From an uncultured Bacteroidales bacterium (GTDB taxonomy: Bacteria; Bacteroidota; Bacteroidia; Bacteroidales; F082), in NCBI GenBank assembly GCA_905233445.1, contig CAJOEP010000012.1, positions 1 through 61,930 on the forward strand: a DNA stretch of 61,930 bases. The letters are read 5' to 3'. Numbering within the stretch: the stretch's first letter is position 1; every line of letters begins with the position of its first letter. Below are positions 15,254 to 24,696 of the stretch, in pieces. The notes beneath the pieces are model-generated. The model was not told where the DNA came from. It saw nothing but the letters and a program-made list of their open reading frames with translations, and did no database searches. The translations under genes and the position numbers were made by a program.

Positions 15254-17278
15254 TTATCTAATAACATTGACCTTTTCTGTCATCGTGCCGTTTCCTGATT
15301 CGATGCGAATCATATAAATGCCTGATTCATAATTGCTTAAATCAATAACAGTATTGTCGGTGGCGTTTGTCTCAATAACCTTCTGACCGAGTGTGTTCAT
15401 AACACTGACGGTCATTGCGCCTTCAGCTTCAATATTAACGATTCCTTTTGTCGGGTTAGGGTAGAGGCGGACGCTGCTTGCGCTGACTTCCGCAACAGAC
15501 ACGTGTTCGCAGTCGTTGTTGTATGTCAAGAACACTCCGTCGCTGTGCTCGCCGGAGGTGAAAAGAATCTCGTCGTTAGTGTTTTTAATGACAAACGAGC
15601 ACTCGAAGTCAGTGTCGTACTCCTCGGTGGTGTGGTACCAGCCATGATTCCAGATGAAGTTTAAATCACCTTTCAACAGTGGCACTACAATGGTCTGTGC
15701 AAAACCTTCTTCCATCGTAACCTTGGCAATACGCTTTCCTTCTTCATTGGTCACGCTGATGCAGGCGCCTTTCCATCCGTCTCCGCCATCGTCGCTGAGC
15801 TCGAAAATGATGTCGCATTTGTCACCAACAAGAACTGTGGCGTAGGTTTTGTGGCTGAAACCGTATTCGTTAACAACCATAACACCATATTGGTAAAGGC
15901 CTTCTTCAAGATTATCGTCTATGTAACTCATTTCGCTGCCGGGCGTCATGCCGAAAAATGAATCAGCAATAAGCTCTCCGTTGCGATAGATATAAATGTC
16001 GAAATCATCCAGAGGCTCACCATTGAGCTTGTCGACAGGGTTAGTCCAGTTGAGTGTTACGCTATTGTCCCTATTTTCAACTATTTCAAAGTTAGTGATG
16101 TTTTCCGGGCGTTCGTAATATTCCTCTGATTCAGGCTGAATATGACCTATAAATGAGTTAGAGTCGTTGAAAGCGTATTTCGTGGTGTTGAGCGCTCCGA
16201 TAGGGCACCAAGCGTCGTCGCGGCCGCTCCATCCCCAGTTGAAGTGGAAGTAGTCGTTCTCGTCGTAGCCGTCGCACACGAAAGCGTGACCGCCAGCACC
16301 GTTGTCGTCGGAACCGCTGTAGTATAAAGGCATTCCTTCGTCAAGACCGCCGTTTTTAAGCATCTGAATCCATTGCTCGATGGTATAGAAATTGAATCCC
16401 CAGAAGCTGAGTGTTTCCATATCATCACAGGTATATTTGAAATAGTTGTTTAATGCGGTTATCACATCTTGTGAGTAGGCGCCGCTGCCGTGACCGCTGT
16501 ACTGCATATCTACTGAGATGCCGCAATGGTGCAGGAACTGTGCGATGTAGAAATAATCCTCCTCGGTGCTGAGCGAGTCGAGGTCGTTAGGCATGAGCTC
16601 AAAATGATATTCTGTCTCGCCGAAGTTGGCTGTCTGCTGTTCGTAACCATCAGGATTATATGTGTGTGAGCCTGTTCCTTGTGCCGGCCAGTTCCAGAAT
16701 TTCATCACCTGTCCCATAGCAGTGGCGACGCAGCCTGCATAGACACGTCCTCCGCTGCCTTCCTCGTCTTCAGGACACTGGCTGTTGTAAGGCCAGTTCT
16801 GATTCCATATGGTTTGACATAGCGGACCTACAACGTCGCGGTTCATCCTCTCCTTATTAATATATCCGGTCTCGGCAACCGATTTCCACTCGGCTTTGAT
16901 GTCGGCAGTGGCCTGAAGATTATTTGTCCTGATATATTGAATTTCATGGCTGAAGCTGTTCAGAGTGAACTGGAAGCCGTCAGCGATGTCATTGGGATTG
17001 AAGCTTCCTGTCATCGAATAAGCGAGAATAGGCTTTACGCGGTCGTCTGCTGCAACAACAACAAAACCATTGCCATTGGCTGCGTTAAATACATAATAAT
17101 CAATGGCATCGCGTGTCGCTGAAGTGTAAACTAGGTTGAGTTGGATGTCGGTCTTGAGAGTTTTTGCGCTCAAAAAACTGTTTCCTATTTGCCAGGCGCG
17201 CTGCGCATCGACAGGTCCGGCAAACATTTTGCCTATTGAAATGGCTAAAATTACAATGAATAATAGATTTTTTTTCAT
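15254..17278 (-). CDS. C10 family cysteine protease with T9SS sorting domain (second copy)
   Basis: The 674-residue protein is a paralogue of the one at 11346-13379 with the same domains in the same order: signal peptide, pro-region, catalytic Cys183 (YAGCVATAMGQVMKFW) and His331 (GGHAFVCDGY), a fibronectin-like domain, and a T9SS sorting domain (RLYPNPTKG to SGIYMIRIES). Long stretches are shared, but differences are spread over the whole length, so it is a real duplication and not an assembly error. The two copies flank the S8 gene and lie in the same orientation. The region around residues 285-300 differs most, close to the substrate side, which could mean different specificity; that is inference. 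Confidence 0.95.
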   Translation of the reverse strand: MKKNLLFIVILAISIGKMFAGPVDAQRAWQIGNSFLSAKTLKTDIQLNLVYTSATRDAIDYYVFNAANGNGFVVVAADDRVKPILAYSMTGSFNPNDIADGFQFTLNSFSHEIQYIRTNNLQATADIKAEWKSVAETGYINKERMNRDVVGPLCQTIWNQNWPYNSQCPEDEEGSGGRVYAGCVATAMGQVMKFWNWPAQGTGSHTYNPDGYEQQTANFGETEYHFELMPNDLDSLSTEEDYFYIAQFLHHCGISVDMQYSGHGSGAYSQDVITALNNYFKYTCDDMETLSFWGFNFYTIEQWIQMLKNGGLDEGMPLYYSGSDDNGAGGHAFVCDGYDENDYFHFNWGWSGRDDAWCPIGALNTTKYAFNDSNSFIGHIQPESEEYYERPENITNFEIVENRDNSVTLNWTNPVDKLNGEPLDDFDIYIYRNGELIADSFFGMTPGSEMSYIDDNLEEGLYQYGVMVVNEYGFSHKTYATVLVGDKCDIIFELSDDGGDGWKGACISVTNEEGKRIAKVTMEEGFAQTIVVPLLKGDLNFIWNHGWYHTTEEYDTDFECSFVIKNTNDEILFTSGEHSDGVFLTYNNDCEHVSVAEVSASSVRLYPNPTKGIVNIEAEGAMTVSVMNTLGQKVIETNATDNTVIDLSNYESGIYMIRIESGNGTMTEKVNVIR

Positions 17279-17321
17279 CTTGTTGTGAATTAAGTCCAGT
17301 TAAATTTGATTATCAAACTTG

Positions 17322-17378
17322 CAAAAGTACTAAATTTTTGGTATTAGGTGCAAAATTTTGAAAAAATTACTATCTTTG
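17322..17378. promoter_or_regulatory. Divergent promoters of the second C10 gene and the adhesin gene
   Basis: The minus-strand promoter is TACTTTTG (plus 17322-17329 in reverse) with a TTG 21 bases upstream (plus 17351-17353 in reverse). The plus-strand -7 element TATCTTTG lies at 17371-17378. The layout copies that at 13417-13447. Confidence 0.5.
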
Positions 17379-17410
17379 CAAACTTTTTAACAAATAATAC
17401 TAATTTACCA

Positions 17411-20050
17411 ATGAGAAAACTAACTCTGCTATCACTGATAGCTTTTTTGTCAATCGCATTCACTGCGAAATCACAGCAAGGCGTGCAAAACTACGTTTCC
17501 GCTTCAGGTTACGTCATCTTCAACGCACCATTTTACAATACAGGAACAGACGGCTATGCCTTCGATTTCGAACAAGATTATGTGGAAGGCCGTTTGATTG
17601 GTTGGAAATCTGTCGATGCCGACGGCGACGGATATAATTGGAACCTGTCACCGATAGGTGAGGGCTACGGACACAACGGCAGCAACGGTGTTGTGATGTC
17701 GTATTCATACAGCAATTATTCCGGTGCACTCAATCCAGACAACTACCTGGTGTCACCTCAGCTCGCCATCACAGCCAACAACCACTATGTGACATTCTAC
17801 GCAAGCGCGTTGGACGAGGCTTATCCTGCCGACCACTTCGGACTCGCAGTCTCGACAACAGGCACATCGGCATCTGATTTCACTACAATCCAGGAATGGA
17901 CCATGACAGCAAAACAGGGCGGCTGGCATGAATATACAGTCGACCTTAACAGCTATGTCGGTCAAAATGTGTATATAGCAATACGTCACTTCAACAGTAC
18001 CGACAACTTCTGCCTCTGCGTCGATGACATCTTTGTGGGCCCGCAGGCAAAAGACCCGCTCACTTTGTGCAGCATCGCACTCGATGGCGCGACAGTGGCT
18101 TCAAATGTTGTTGGAACACAGTATGTGCTTGATACTGAAGGCTTTGCAAACAATTCATCACATACCACCACTGTCACCGCGACATATCAGTCGGGTGCTA
18201 CTTTGACACAATCTGTAGATTGGATATTCCGCACAGGCGACAATTTCCAAGGCTCACCAACAGGCCTGCATGCCAGCAGCGACGGCAACTCCGTCAATCT
18301 CAGCTGGACCCTCCCGATGATGAATTCCTCATATTCAGTCGATGAGATTCTTTACGATTTCGCCGACAGCACCATGTCGGATCTCACCTTAATCGATGCC
18401 AACAACGACGGTTACAACTTCAGAATCTATCCTTATGGCGGCTACGGTAGCGGTAAATGTCTGAGATCCGAATCGTGGATGGGTGGCAACGTCGGAGCAT
18501 TGAACCCTGACAACTTCGTGGTTCTCCCTAGAGTCACAGCATCCGAAAACACGGTGTTCTCATTTATGGCCGTCGATTCCGACATGCCGGGCATCGCCCC
18601 CGATCCGGAACACTTTGGCGTGGCAGTGTCAACAGCAGGAAACACCAATGCAGCTGATTTCACTATGGTTCAAGAATGGAACAGCACTGGCAGCTATACC
18701 GAATATTCTGTAAACCTCTCGGCCTACGCCGGACAGGATATATATGTGGCTATCCGCCATTTCAACACCACAGGCGAAACATATTTCCTTTATGTCGATG
18801 ACATCAGAATCACTGGCGTTGACGCGCAAATCACACGTCCGGCCATTGGCGCTATGGTTTATGCCAACGATGAGCTCATCGCCACACTTAACCATGGCGA
18901 AACAAGCTTTCAGCACATGGTAAACCGTTATGACTCAGAGTATTGCATCCGCATCATCCAGGAAGGAAGCAAGAACGACGGCACCTACTACGCCCTTGCG
19001 GCACCTCAATGCGCTACAGTCCAAATCGACTGCATCGCGCCTAAAAACCTTACAGCAGCCTACGACGGACAGAGGGTGACACTCTCATGGGAACGCGAAA
19101 TATTCATCGATTTTGAAGACGACCCGCAAGGCTGGACCTTCCTCGATGCCGACGGCGACGGATATATCTTCGGCGTTTATGTCGCAGGCGGCATGGAACC
19201 GAACGGTAGCGTGAATACTGCAGGCACCAACGCCTCATTGTCGTCGTTCTCCTATATCAACGGCAATGGCGATTTGCATCCCGATAATTACGCCTTCATG
19301 CCTCTCACCAAGATTATGCAGAATGCGAAAGTGGAATTCTATGCGGCAGGCTTCGACCCAAGTTGTCCTGCTGAGACATTCAGCTTCGTGGTGGCTTCGG
19401 AAGACGGCATGACAATCAACCCCCTCGGCACTTGGACGACATCGCATCCATATAACAGATACACCGTCGATTTGTCGGGCTACGCCGGAAGCAATGTCTT
19501 CCTCGGATTCCGCCATCATTCAGCCGTCTCGGCATATGCGCTCTGCATCGACAACATCACCGTCACCAACGCGGTGTGGGCAGGCACGGCGAGCGTCACC
19601 GAGCGTTACAACATCTACCGCTCGTTCGACGGCGTTAACTACAGCATCATAGGACACGCCAACGGCGATGCCACAAGCTACGACGACAACGATATCCAGA
19701 ATGTCAACCAATATTATAAGGTGACAGCTGTCAACACCGTGCCAGGCGGTCAGACCTGTGAGTCTGATTATGCAATGTCGGCCGACGGCATCCACGATTA
19801 TGTTTACGCCCAAACCCTTAGCATTGAAGAAATTGACAGTAACGTCGGAGTTTATCCTAACCCGACCAATGGCATCGTCAACATCAAGGCCGAAGGCATT
19901 AAAAACATCGTTGTGATGAACGCCCTGGGACAGAAAGTGCTTGAAACTATAGAAAATCAAATTGATTTATCTCAATTTGGAAATGGCTTATTCATGTTGA
20001 AAATTGAAACTGAAAACGGTTTAAGTATGCAACGAATAATTATAGAGTAA
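17411..20050 (+). CDS. Secreted cleaved-adhesin (choice-of-anchor J) protein with T9SS sorting domain
   Basis: Translation from the ATG at 17411 gives 879 residues and a clean signal peptide (MRKLTLLSLIAFLSIAFTAKSQ); the frame is open further upstream but that part lacks signal character. Three repeated jelly-roll domains of the gingipain cleaved-adhesin type lie at about residues 53-208, 315-466 and 566-716, each with a D-ADGDGY or NNDGY start, an L-PDN-L motif and a YVDDI-like end. Fibronectin-like linkers join them. A T9SS type A sorting domain begins near residue 803 (GVYPNPTNG). No catalytic motif is present, so it should be a surface or secreted binding protein, likely for protein or glycan. 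Confidence 0.88.
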   Translation: MRKLTLLSLIAFLSIAFTAKSQQGVQNYVSASGYVIFNAPFYNTGTDGYAFDFEQDYVEGRLIGWKSVDADGDGYNWNLSPIGEGYGHNGSNGVVMSYSYSNYSGALNPDNYLVSPQLAITANNHYVTFYASALDEAYPADHFGLAVSTTGTSASDFTTIQEWTMTAKQGGWHEYTVDLNSYVGQNVYIAIRHFNSTDNFCLCVDDIFVGPQAKDPLTLCSIALDGATVASNVVGTQYVLDTEGFANNSSHTTTVTATYQSGATLTQSVDWIFRTGDNFQGSPTGLHASSDGNSVNLSWTLPMMNSSYSVDEILYDFADSTMSDLTLIDANNDGYNFRIYPYGGYGSGKCLRSESWMGGNVGALNPDNFVVLPRVTASENTVFSFMAVDSDMPGIAPDPEHFGVAVSTAGNTNAADFTMVQEWNSTGSYTEYSVNLSAYAGQDIYVAIRHFNTTGETYFLYVDDIRITGVDAQITRPAIGAMVYANDELIATLNHGETSFQHMVNRYDSEYCIRIIQEGSKNDGTYYALAAPQCATVQIDCIAPKNLTAAYDGQRVTLSWEREIFIDFEDDPQGWTFLDADGDGYIFGVYVAGGMEPNGSVNTAGTNASLSSFSYINGNGDLHPDNYAFMPLTKIMQNAKVEFYAAGFDPSCPAETFSFVVASEDGMTINPLGTWTTSHPYNRYTVDLSGYAGSNVFLGFRHHSAVSAYALCIDNITVTNAVWAGTASVTERYNIYRSFDGVNYSIIGHANGDATSYDDNDIQNVNQYYKVTAVNTVPGGQTCESDYAMSADGIHDYVYAQTLSIEEIDSNVGVYPNPTNGIVNIKAEGIKNIVVMNALGQKVLETIENQIDLSQFGNGLFMLKIETENGLSMQRIIIE

Positions 20051-20068
20051 TAAAATTTTTAAAAAAAC

Positions 20069-20126
20069 TTGTTTCTTAAAAAAATAGTCCCTAATTTTGT
20101 AGTTCATTTTGAACACAATTTTAGGG
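20069..20126 (+). promoter_or_regulatory. Promoter and overlapping palindrome (operator or hairpin) of the nfn gene
   Basis: TTG (20069-20071) and TAATTTTG (20092-20099) are 20 bases apart. Over and after the -7 element lies a large palindrome: CCCTAA (20089-20094), TTGT and GTTCA pair with TGAAC, ACAA and TTAGGG (20121-20126), 15 pairs in all with a small internal loop. It could be a repressor site or, in the transcript, a 5' hairpin. Confidence 0.5.
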
Positions 20127-20149
20127 ATTTAATTTAAAAATTTTATATT

Positions 20150-22423
20150 ATGTATCTGATAGTCAATAAGAAAGAATTAGCGCAGGACACCTTTATGATG
20201 GAAATCGAGGCTCCTCGTCTCTCAAGAGCAGCTCTCCCGGGGCAGTTCCTGATTATTAAAATGACAGAAAAAGCTGAGCGTATCCCGCTCACAATCAGCG
20301 ACAACGATCCTTGGAACGGCACTGTGACAATCGTCTTCAAGGCTATCGGAAAATCGACTCAGGAGATGGCGAAATACAAGGTCGGTGACACTTTCCTCGA
20401 TGTTGTGGGTCCTCTCGGTCGTCCTTCGGAGTTCATCCATATGTCGTATGAGGAGCGTAAGACCAAACGTTACGTCTTCATCGGCGGCGGCGTAGGTATC
20501 GCTCCAATCTTCCCGCAGGTGAAGTGGTTGTATCATAACGGAGTCAAAGCCGACGTCATCATCGGCGCACGTACGCACAGCCTCCTCGTTTATGAAGATG
20601 AGCTTTCTTCAATGTCAAATCTTTACGTCACAACAGATGACGGCACTTCAGAATATAAAGGTCTCGTCACCGATATGCTGCAACGTCTTGTCGATCAAGG
20701 AAATCACTACGACGAGTGCATCGCCATCGGTCCTATGATTATGATGAAGTTTGTGTGCCAACTTGCACAGAAACTCAATATCAAATGCACGGTTTCAATG
20801 AACGCTTTGATGGTTGACGGTACCGGAATGTGCGGCGCCTGCCGTATCAGCGTGGGCGGCCAGACCAAGTTCACATGCGTCGACGGTCCTGAATTCGACG
20901 GCGCAAAAGTCGACTTCGCTGAGGCAATGAAACGCCAGTCGATGTACAACAACGTGGTCGAGCACAAACAGCTTGAAAACGAAGAGAGAGCTGAAGGTCA
21001 TAAGTGCCATGTCGGCGGCATCCTCGACGAGCCTCGCGACAAGAAACATCGTGTGAAAATCACAGAACAAGACCCGTTGGTTCGCGCCCATAACTTTGAT
21101 GAGGTGTGCCTTGGTTACACAGCAGAAGAAGCCATCGTGGAGGCACAACGCTGTCTGCAATGCGGTCGTCCTCAGTGCGTTACAGGCTGCCCAGTCAATA
21201 TCAATATTCCTGGATTCGTTAAGAAGGTATCAGAAGGCGACTTCCTCGGCGCCGCTCAAATCATCGACGAAGACTCAGCTCTGCCGGCAGTCTGCGGTCG
21301 TGTATGCCCGCAGGAGACACAGTGCGAAGGCAAGTGCGTGATGGGAGTGAAGTTCGAGCCTATCGCCATCGGCAAACTTGAGCGTTTCGTGGGCGACTGG
21401 TCACGTGAGAACAATATCAACCTCGTGAAGCCAATCAAGAAGAACGGTAAACGTGTTGCTGTAATCGGTTCAGGTCCTTCAGGCTTGACATGCGCCAAGG
21501 AACTCCTCGTGCGTGGCTACGATGTCACTGTTTTCGAGGCTTTGCATGAGTTCGGCGGCGTGTTGGCTTACGGTATCCCATCGTTCCGTCTGCCAAAAGA
21601 GACCGTCGTCCGTCATGAGGTCGAAAACGTGATGCGTCTTGGCGGCCATTTCTTCAAAGATGTGGTCATCGGCCGTACAGCATCAATCGAATCTCTCATG
21701 AAGGACGAGCATTTTGATGCTGTGTTCATCGGCTCAGGCGCTGGTCTGCCGAAGTTTATGAACATACCGGGCGAGAACCTCTGCGGTGTCGTCTCGGCAA
21801 ACGAGTTCTTAACAAGAAATAACTTGCTCTTCGCATATAAAGAAGGTTTCGAAACGCCTAACTACGTTGGTAAGAAGGTGGCTGTTGTCGGTGGCGGTAA
21901 CGTTGCTATGGACGCAGCACGTACTGCCTTGCGTCTCGGTGCCGATGTGCACATAGTGTATCGTCGTTCGGAGGCTGAGCTTCCGGCACGTGCCGAAGAG
22001 GTGCATCACGCCAAAGAAGAAGGCATCCAGTTCGACCTTCTCTGCAACCCTGTCGAGATTCTTGGCAACGAAGAGGGCTGGGTCAACGGCATGAAATGTG
22101 TGAGAATGGGCCTCGGCGAGCCTGACGCATCAGGTCGTCGTCGTCCAGTCGAAATCAAAGGCTCAGAGTTCGTCCTCGATGTCGATATGGTCATCATGGC
22201 ACTCGGTACATCACCTAACCCGTTGATTTTCAGAACAACACCAGGTCTGAACGCCGACAAGCACGGCTGTATCATCGCCAACGACAACGGCCGTACCACA
22301 CGTAACGGTGTATATGCCGGTGGTGACGCCGTCAGCGGTGCCGCAACAGTCATCCTCGCAATGGGTGCTGGAAAGAAAGCTGCAAAAGCAATTGATGAAT
22401 ACCTTCGTGGAGAAATGATGTAA
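20150..22423 (+). CDS. nfnAB: Fused NfnAB: NADH-dependent ferredoxin:NADP+ oxidoreductase (annotated also as DHOD-B/glutamate synthase)
   Basis: The 757-residue protein joins two parts. Residues 1 to about 280 are a ferredoxin-reductase-like FAD/NAD domain with a [2Fe-2S] site (MCGACRISVGGQTKFTC), as in NfnA. The remainder is a GltD-like part with two [4Fe-4S] motifs (CLQCGRPQCVTGCP; CGRVCPQETQCEGKC), an FAD site (GSGPSGL) and an NADPH site (GGGNVAMDA), as in NfnB. Nfn couples reduced ferredoxin and NADH to make NADPH by flavin electron bifurcation. The fused form is common in Bacteroidales. Together with the hydrogenase it balances cofactors. Glutamate synthase is less likely because no large GltB-type subunit is near. 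Confidence 0.87.
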   Translation: MYLIVNKKELAQDTFMMEIEAPRLSRAALPGQFLIIKMTEKAERIPLTISDNDPWNGTVTIVFKAIGKSTQEMAKYKVGDTFLDVVGPLGRPSEFIHMSYEERKTKRYVFIGGGVGIAPIFPQVKWLYHNGVKADVIIGARTHSLLVYEDELSSMSNLYVTTDDGTSEYKGLVTDMLQRLVDQGNHYDECIAIGPMIMMKFVCQLAQKLNIKCTVSMNALMVDGTGMCGACRISVGGQTKFTCVDGPEFDGAKVDFAEAMKRQSMYNNVVEHKQLENEERAEGHKCHVGGILDEPRDKKHRVKITEQDPLVRAHNFDEVCLGYTAEEAIVEAQRCLQCGRPQCVTGCPVNINIPGFVKKVSEGDFLGAAQIIDEDSALPAVCGRVCPQETQCEGKCVMGVKFEPIAIGKLERFVGDWSRENNINLVKPIKKNGKRVAVIGSGPSGLTCAKELLVRGYDVTVFEALHEFGGVLAYGIPSFRLPKETVVRHEVENVMRLGGHFFKDVVIGRTASIESLMKDEHFDAVFIGSGAGLPKFMNIPGENLCGVVSANEFLTRNNLLFAYKEGFETPNYVGKKVAVVGGGNVAMDAARTALRLGADVHIVYRRSEAELPARAEEVHHAKEEGIQFDLLCNPVEILGNEEGWVNGMKCVRMGLGEPDASGRRRPVEIKGSEFVLDVDMVIMALGTSPNPLIFRTTPGLNADKHGCIIANDNGRTTRNGVYAGGDAVSGAATVILAMGAGKKAAKAIDEYLRGEMM

Positions 22424-22442
22424 TTGTTGAGCTTTGAGTGAC

Positions 22443-22530
22443 TAGCCATTAGCCACTAGCTATTAGCCATTAGGTTTGTGGTAGAACAGTTCTAATGGCT
22501 AATGGCTAACAGCTAATGGCTATTTTTTTT
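22443..22530 (+). terminator. Long inverted repeat with T run after nfnAB
   Basis: A 31-base arm (22443-22473) built from repeats of TAGCCATTAG pairs, with four mismatches, with 22492-22522 (CTAATGGCTA units). Eight T follow (22523-22530). It is a probable terminator grown from a short dispersed repeat; related text recurs at 61780-61825. Confidence 0.6.
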
Positions 22531-22576
22531 AATAAAAATTATTTCTATATCAAAAATTATTACTACTTTTGCAACT

Positions 22577-22737
22577 GATTTCAGGTGCCTGAAGAAGGCC
22601 CAACAGGGAATCGGGTGAGAACCCCGGACAGTTCCCGCTGCTGTAAACTCTTGCAGCGCCTGCAGATGTCACTGTTCATCCCATATGAACGGGAAGACGC
22701 CGGCGTAAGGAGTGAGTCAGAAGACCTGCCTGAAATC
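22577..22737 (+). promoter_or_regulatory. Cobalamin (B12) riboswitch
   Basis: P1 is formed by GATTTCAGG (22577-22585) and CCTGAAATC (22729-22737). The core includes GGGAATCGGGTGAGAA, CAGTTCCCGCTGCTGTAA and the B12 box AGTCAGAAGACCTGCCTGA (22715-22733). A -7 element TACTTTTG (22564-22571) would start the RNA just before P1. It should repress btuB and the downstream lipoprotein gene when cobalamin is plentiful. Confidence 0.95.
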
Positions 22738-22787
22738 GAAGACATTTGAGACTTTCGGGATAAGAGTCGGTCGGAAATTCAGGTGAA

Positions 22788-24677
22788 ATGAAGAAATTGT
22801 TTGTATTACTGTTTCTTGGTATGTCCATTGCTGCAATGGCACAGGACACCATAGTGCTGCAGTCAGTCGAGGTCAACGCCGATGCTATTCGGCAAAACCA
22901 GGCGGAGGCCGCAATGGAACGTAAGATGGACACCGCTCTGCTCAAACGTCTCAACACCATCACGATGTCGCAGCTGCTCATCCAGCACAGCCCCGTTTTC
23001 ATCAAGACGTACGGCCCTGGCGGACTGGCGACGGCATCGTTCAGAGGCACCACCGCGAGCCACACTTTGGTTCTTTGGAACGGCTTCCAACTCAACGCAC
23101 CTACACTCGGACAGGTCGACTTCAGCACCATCCCAGTGTTCATGACCGAACAGGTGGCGCTGAAATGGGGTAGTGGAACGTCAGCCAACAGCGGCGGACT
23201 CGGCGGAACGGTGAATATCGAGAACACTCAGCACTTCGGGGAAAAACTCATCCTCGATCTGAAACAGACATACGGCAGTTTCAATTCCTTCGGCTCTTAC
23301 ATTACTGCCGGTTATTCATGGGCGAGTCACCTGTTGCGGGTGAAGGCTTATCGTACATCGAGCGACAACGACTTCGAGTACAACAACATAGGCGTAATCC
23401 CGCATCAGGTGATGAAGCAAAAAAACGGCGATTTCGTTGACTACGGTCTCATGCCGGAATATCAATGGCGTTTTCGTAACTCGCTGATAACCATCGTGTC
23501 GTGGAACCAGTGGAGCGACCGTAACTGCCCGCAAATCATGCCTAATGTGACTAATAACAGCACAAAAGAATATACCGAAAACGGCTATTCAAGAAACTTT
23601 ATTTCATATAAAACATATTGGGAATCTGGTAAAATAGAGATAAAATCGGCTTATTTCTTCGAAAAACAGCATTATTTCCTCGAGTCTTACACCGATATCG
23701 GCACTCCGGTAACGAAAATAAACTCGATAAACGACGCAAATATCTTTCATCAAATAGCTGACCTGACCCAGGATTTGTATAAATCTTGGAAACTCAACGC
23801 AAAAATTCAGTACGACCACGAACAGGTGACATCAAACAATTATGATGGCATTAAAGACAGAGATATGTTGTCGTTTTACGCCGCTGTGACAGGTAAACTA
23901 TTGAAACCGTTGGACTTACGTCTTACTTTGAGGAACGATTGGGTTGATTGGACTTCTGCAGGTTTCTTCCCAACGGCGACGCTGTCGTATAGTTCAATTT
24001 TTATAAAAGGCTTGAAAGTCAATGCTGGATACAGTCATAATTTCAGAAGTCCAAGTTTGAACGATCTTTATTGGAATCCTGGCGGTAATCCTGACCTGAA
24101 ACCTGAAAACGGTCGCACTGTTGACGGAAACATTATGTATTCAAGGAAGTTTGGAAGGTTCTCTGTTGAAAGCACGCTCGGAGCCTATTATTCCGAGGTG
24201 AAAGACTGGATTCAATGGGTGCCGACAGCATGGAGATATTGGGTGCCGGAAAACGTTGCCACAGTGGTCGCGTACGGTGCCGAAGCTCATGTTAAATTGA
24301 ATTATTTCATAAATAACTGGAATTTCTCGGCCTCGGGCAATTATGTCTATAGCCACACTACCGACGAAAGCGGTTTGCAATTGATTTACATACCATTACA
24401 TCACGCAAATGCATATGTTGAAGCAAGATGGAAGAAATGGAATCTCAATTATACAATGGAATTTACGGGCGAACGAAAAACACAGATGAATGAAGAGATT
24501 TTCTATGGTTTCCGCCTGAACCCCTATACTTTGCATCATGTGTCGCTTGGCAGGCAAATCTATAAATTCTATGCTGAGTTTAAGGTCAACAACATTACTG
24601 ATGTCGATTATATGGCAATCCTTTGGCGAGGTATGCCCGGACGAAGCTATGAAATATCTTTAAATTTTAAATTTTAA
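22788..24677 (+). CDS. btuB: TonB-dependent outer-membrane receptor for cobalamin (BtuB-like)
   Basis: The 629-residue protein has a signal peptide (ends AMAQ, residue 19), a plug domain (LVLWNGFQLNAPTLGQVD, near residue 100, and GGLGGTVNIEN) and a beta-barrel with alternating aromatic strands ending LNFKF. It is a TonB-dependent receptor. The cobalamin riboswitch 50 bases upstream and the BtuG-like gene 19 bases downstream make vitamin B12 or another corrinoid the likely cargo. It is somewhat shorter than sugar-binding SusC receptors and lacks their N-terminal extension. Transport of the vitamin would use TonB energy. Confidence 0.92.
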   Translation: MKKLFVLLFLGMSIAAMAQDTIVLQSVEVNADAIRQNQAEAAMERKMDTALLKRLNTITMSQLLIQHSPVFIKTYGPGGLATASFRGTTASHTLVLWNGFQLNAPTLGQVDFSTIPVFMTEQVALKWGSGTSANSGGLGGTVNIENTQHFGEKLILDLKQTYGSFNSFGSYITAGYSWASHLLRVKAYRTSSDNDFEYNNIGVIPHQVMKQKNGDFVDYGLMPEYQWRFRNSLITIVSWNQWSDRNCPQIMPNVTNNSTKEYTENGYSRNFISYKTYWESGKIEIKSAYFFEKQHYFLESYTDIGTPVTKINSINDANIFHQIADLTQDLYKSWKLNAKIQYDHEQVTSNNYDGIKDRDMLSFYAAVTGKLLKPLDLRLTLRNDWVDWTSAGFFPTATLSYSSIFIKGLKVNAGYSHNFRSPSLNDLYWNPGGNPDLKPENGRTVDGNIMYSRKFGRFSVESTLGAYYSEVKDWIQWVPTAWRYWVPENVATVVAYGAEAHVKLNYFINNWNFSASGNYVYSHTTDESGLQLIYIPLHHANAYVEARWKKWNLNYTMEFTGERKTQMNEEIFYGFRLNPYTLHHVSLGRQIYKFYAEFKVNNITDVDYMAILWRGMPGRSYEISLNFKF

Positions 24678-24696
24678 ATCTTTAAATCATATAACC

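Noticed and set aside
11346..17278. The two C10 protease genes considered as an assembly duplication
   Set aside because: Differences are spread along the whole length and the flanking genes differ.
19520..19960. Open frame of about 146 codons antisense to the adhesin gene
   Set aside because: Shadow of repeated codons in the adhesin; no motif or ribosome site.
20150..22423. Considered as dihydroorotate dehydrogenase electron-transfer subunit plus glutamate synthase
   Set aside because: No pyrD or large glutamate synthase gene is adjacent, and the fused layout matches NfnAB better; the alternative cannot be fully excluded.
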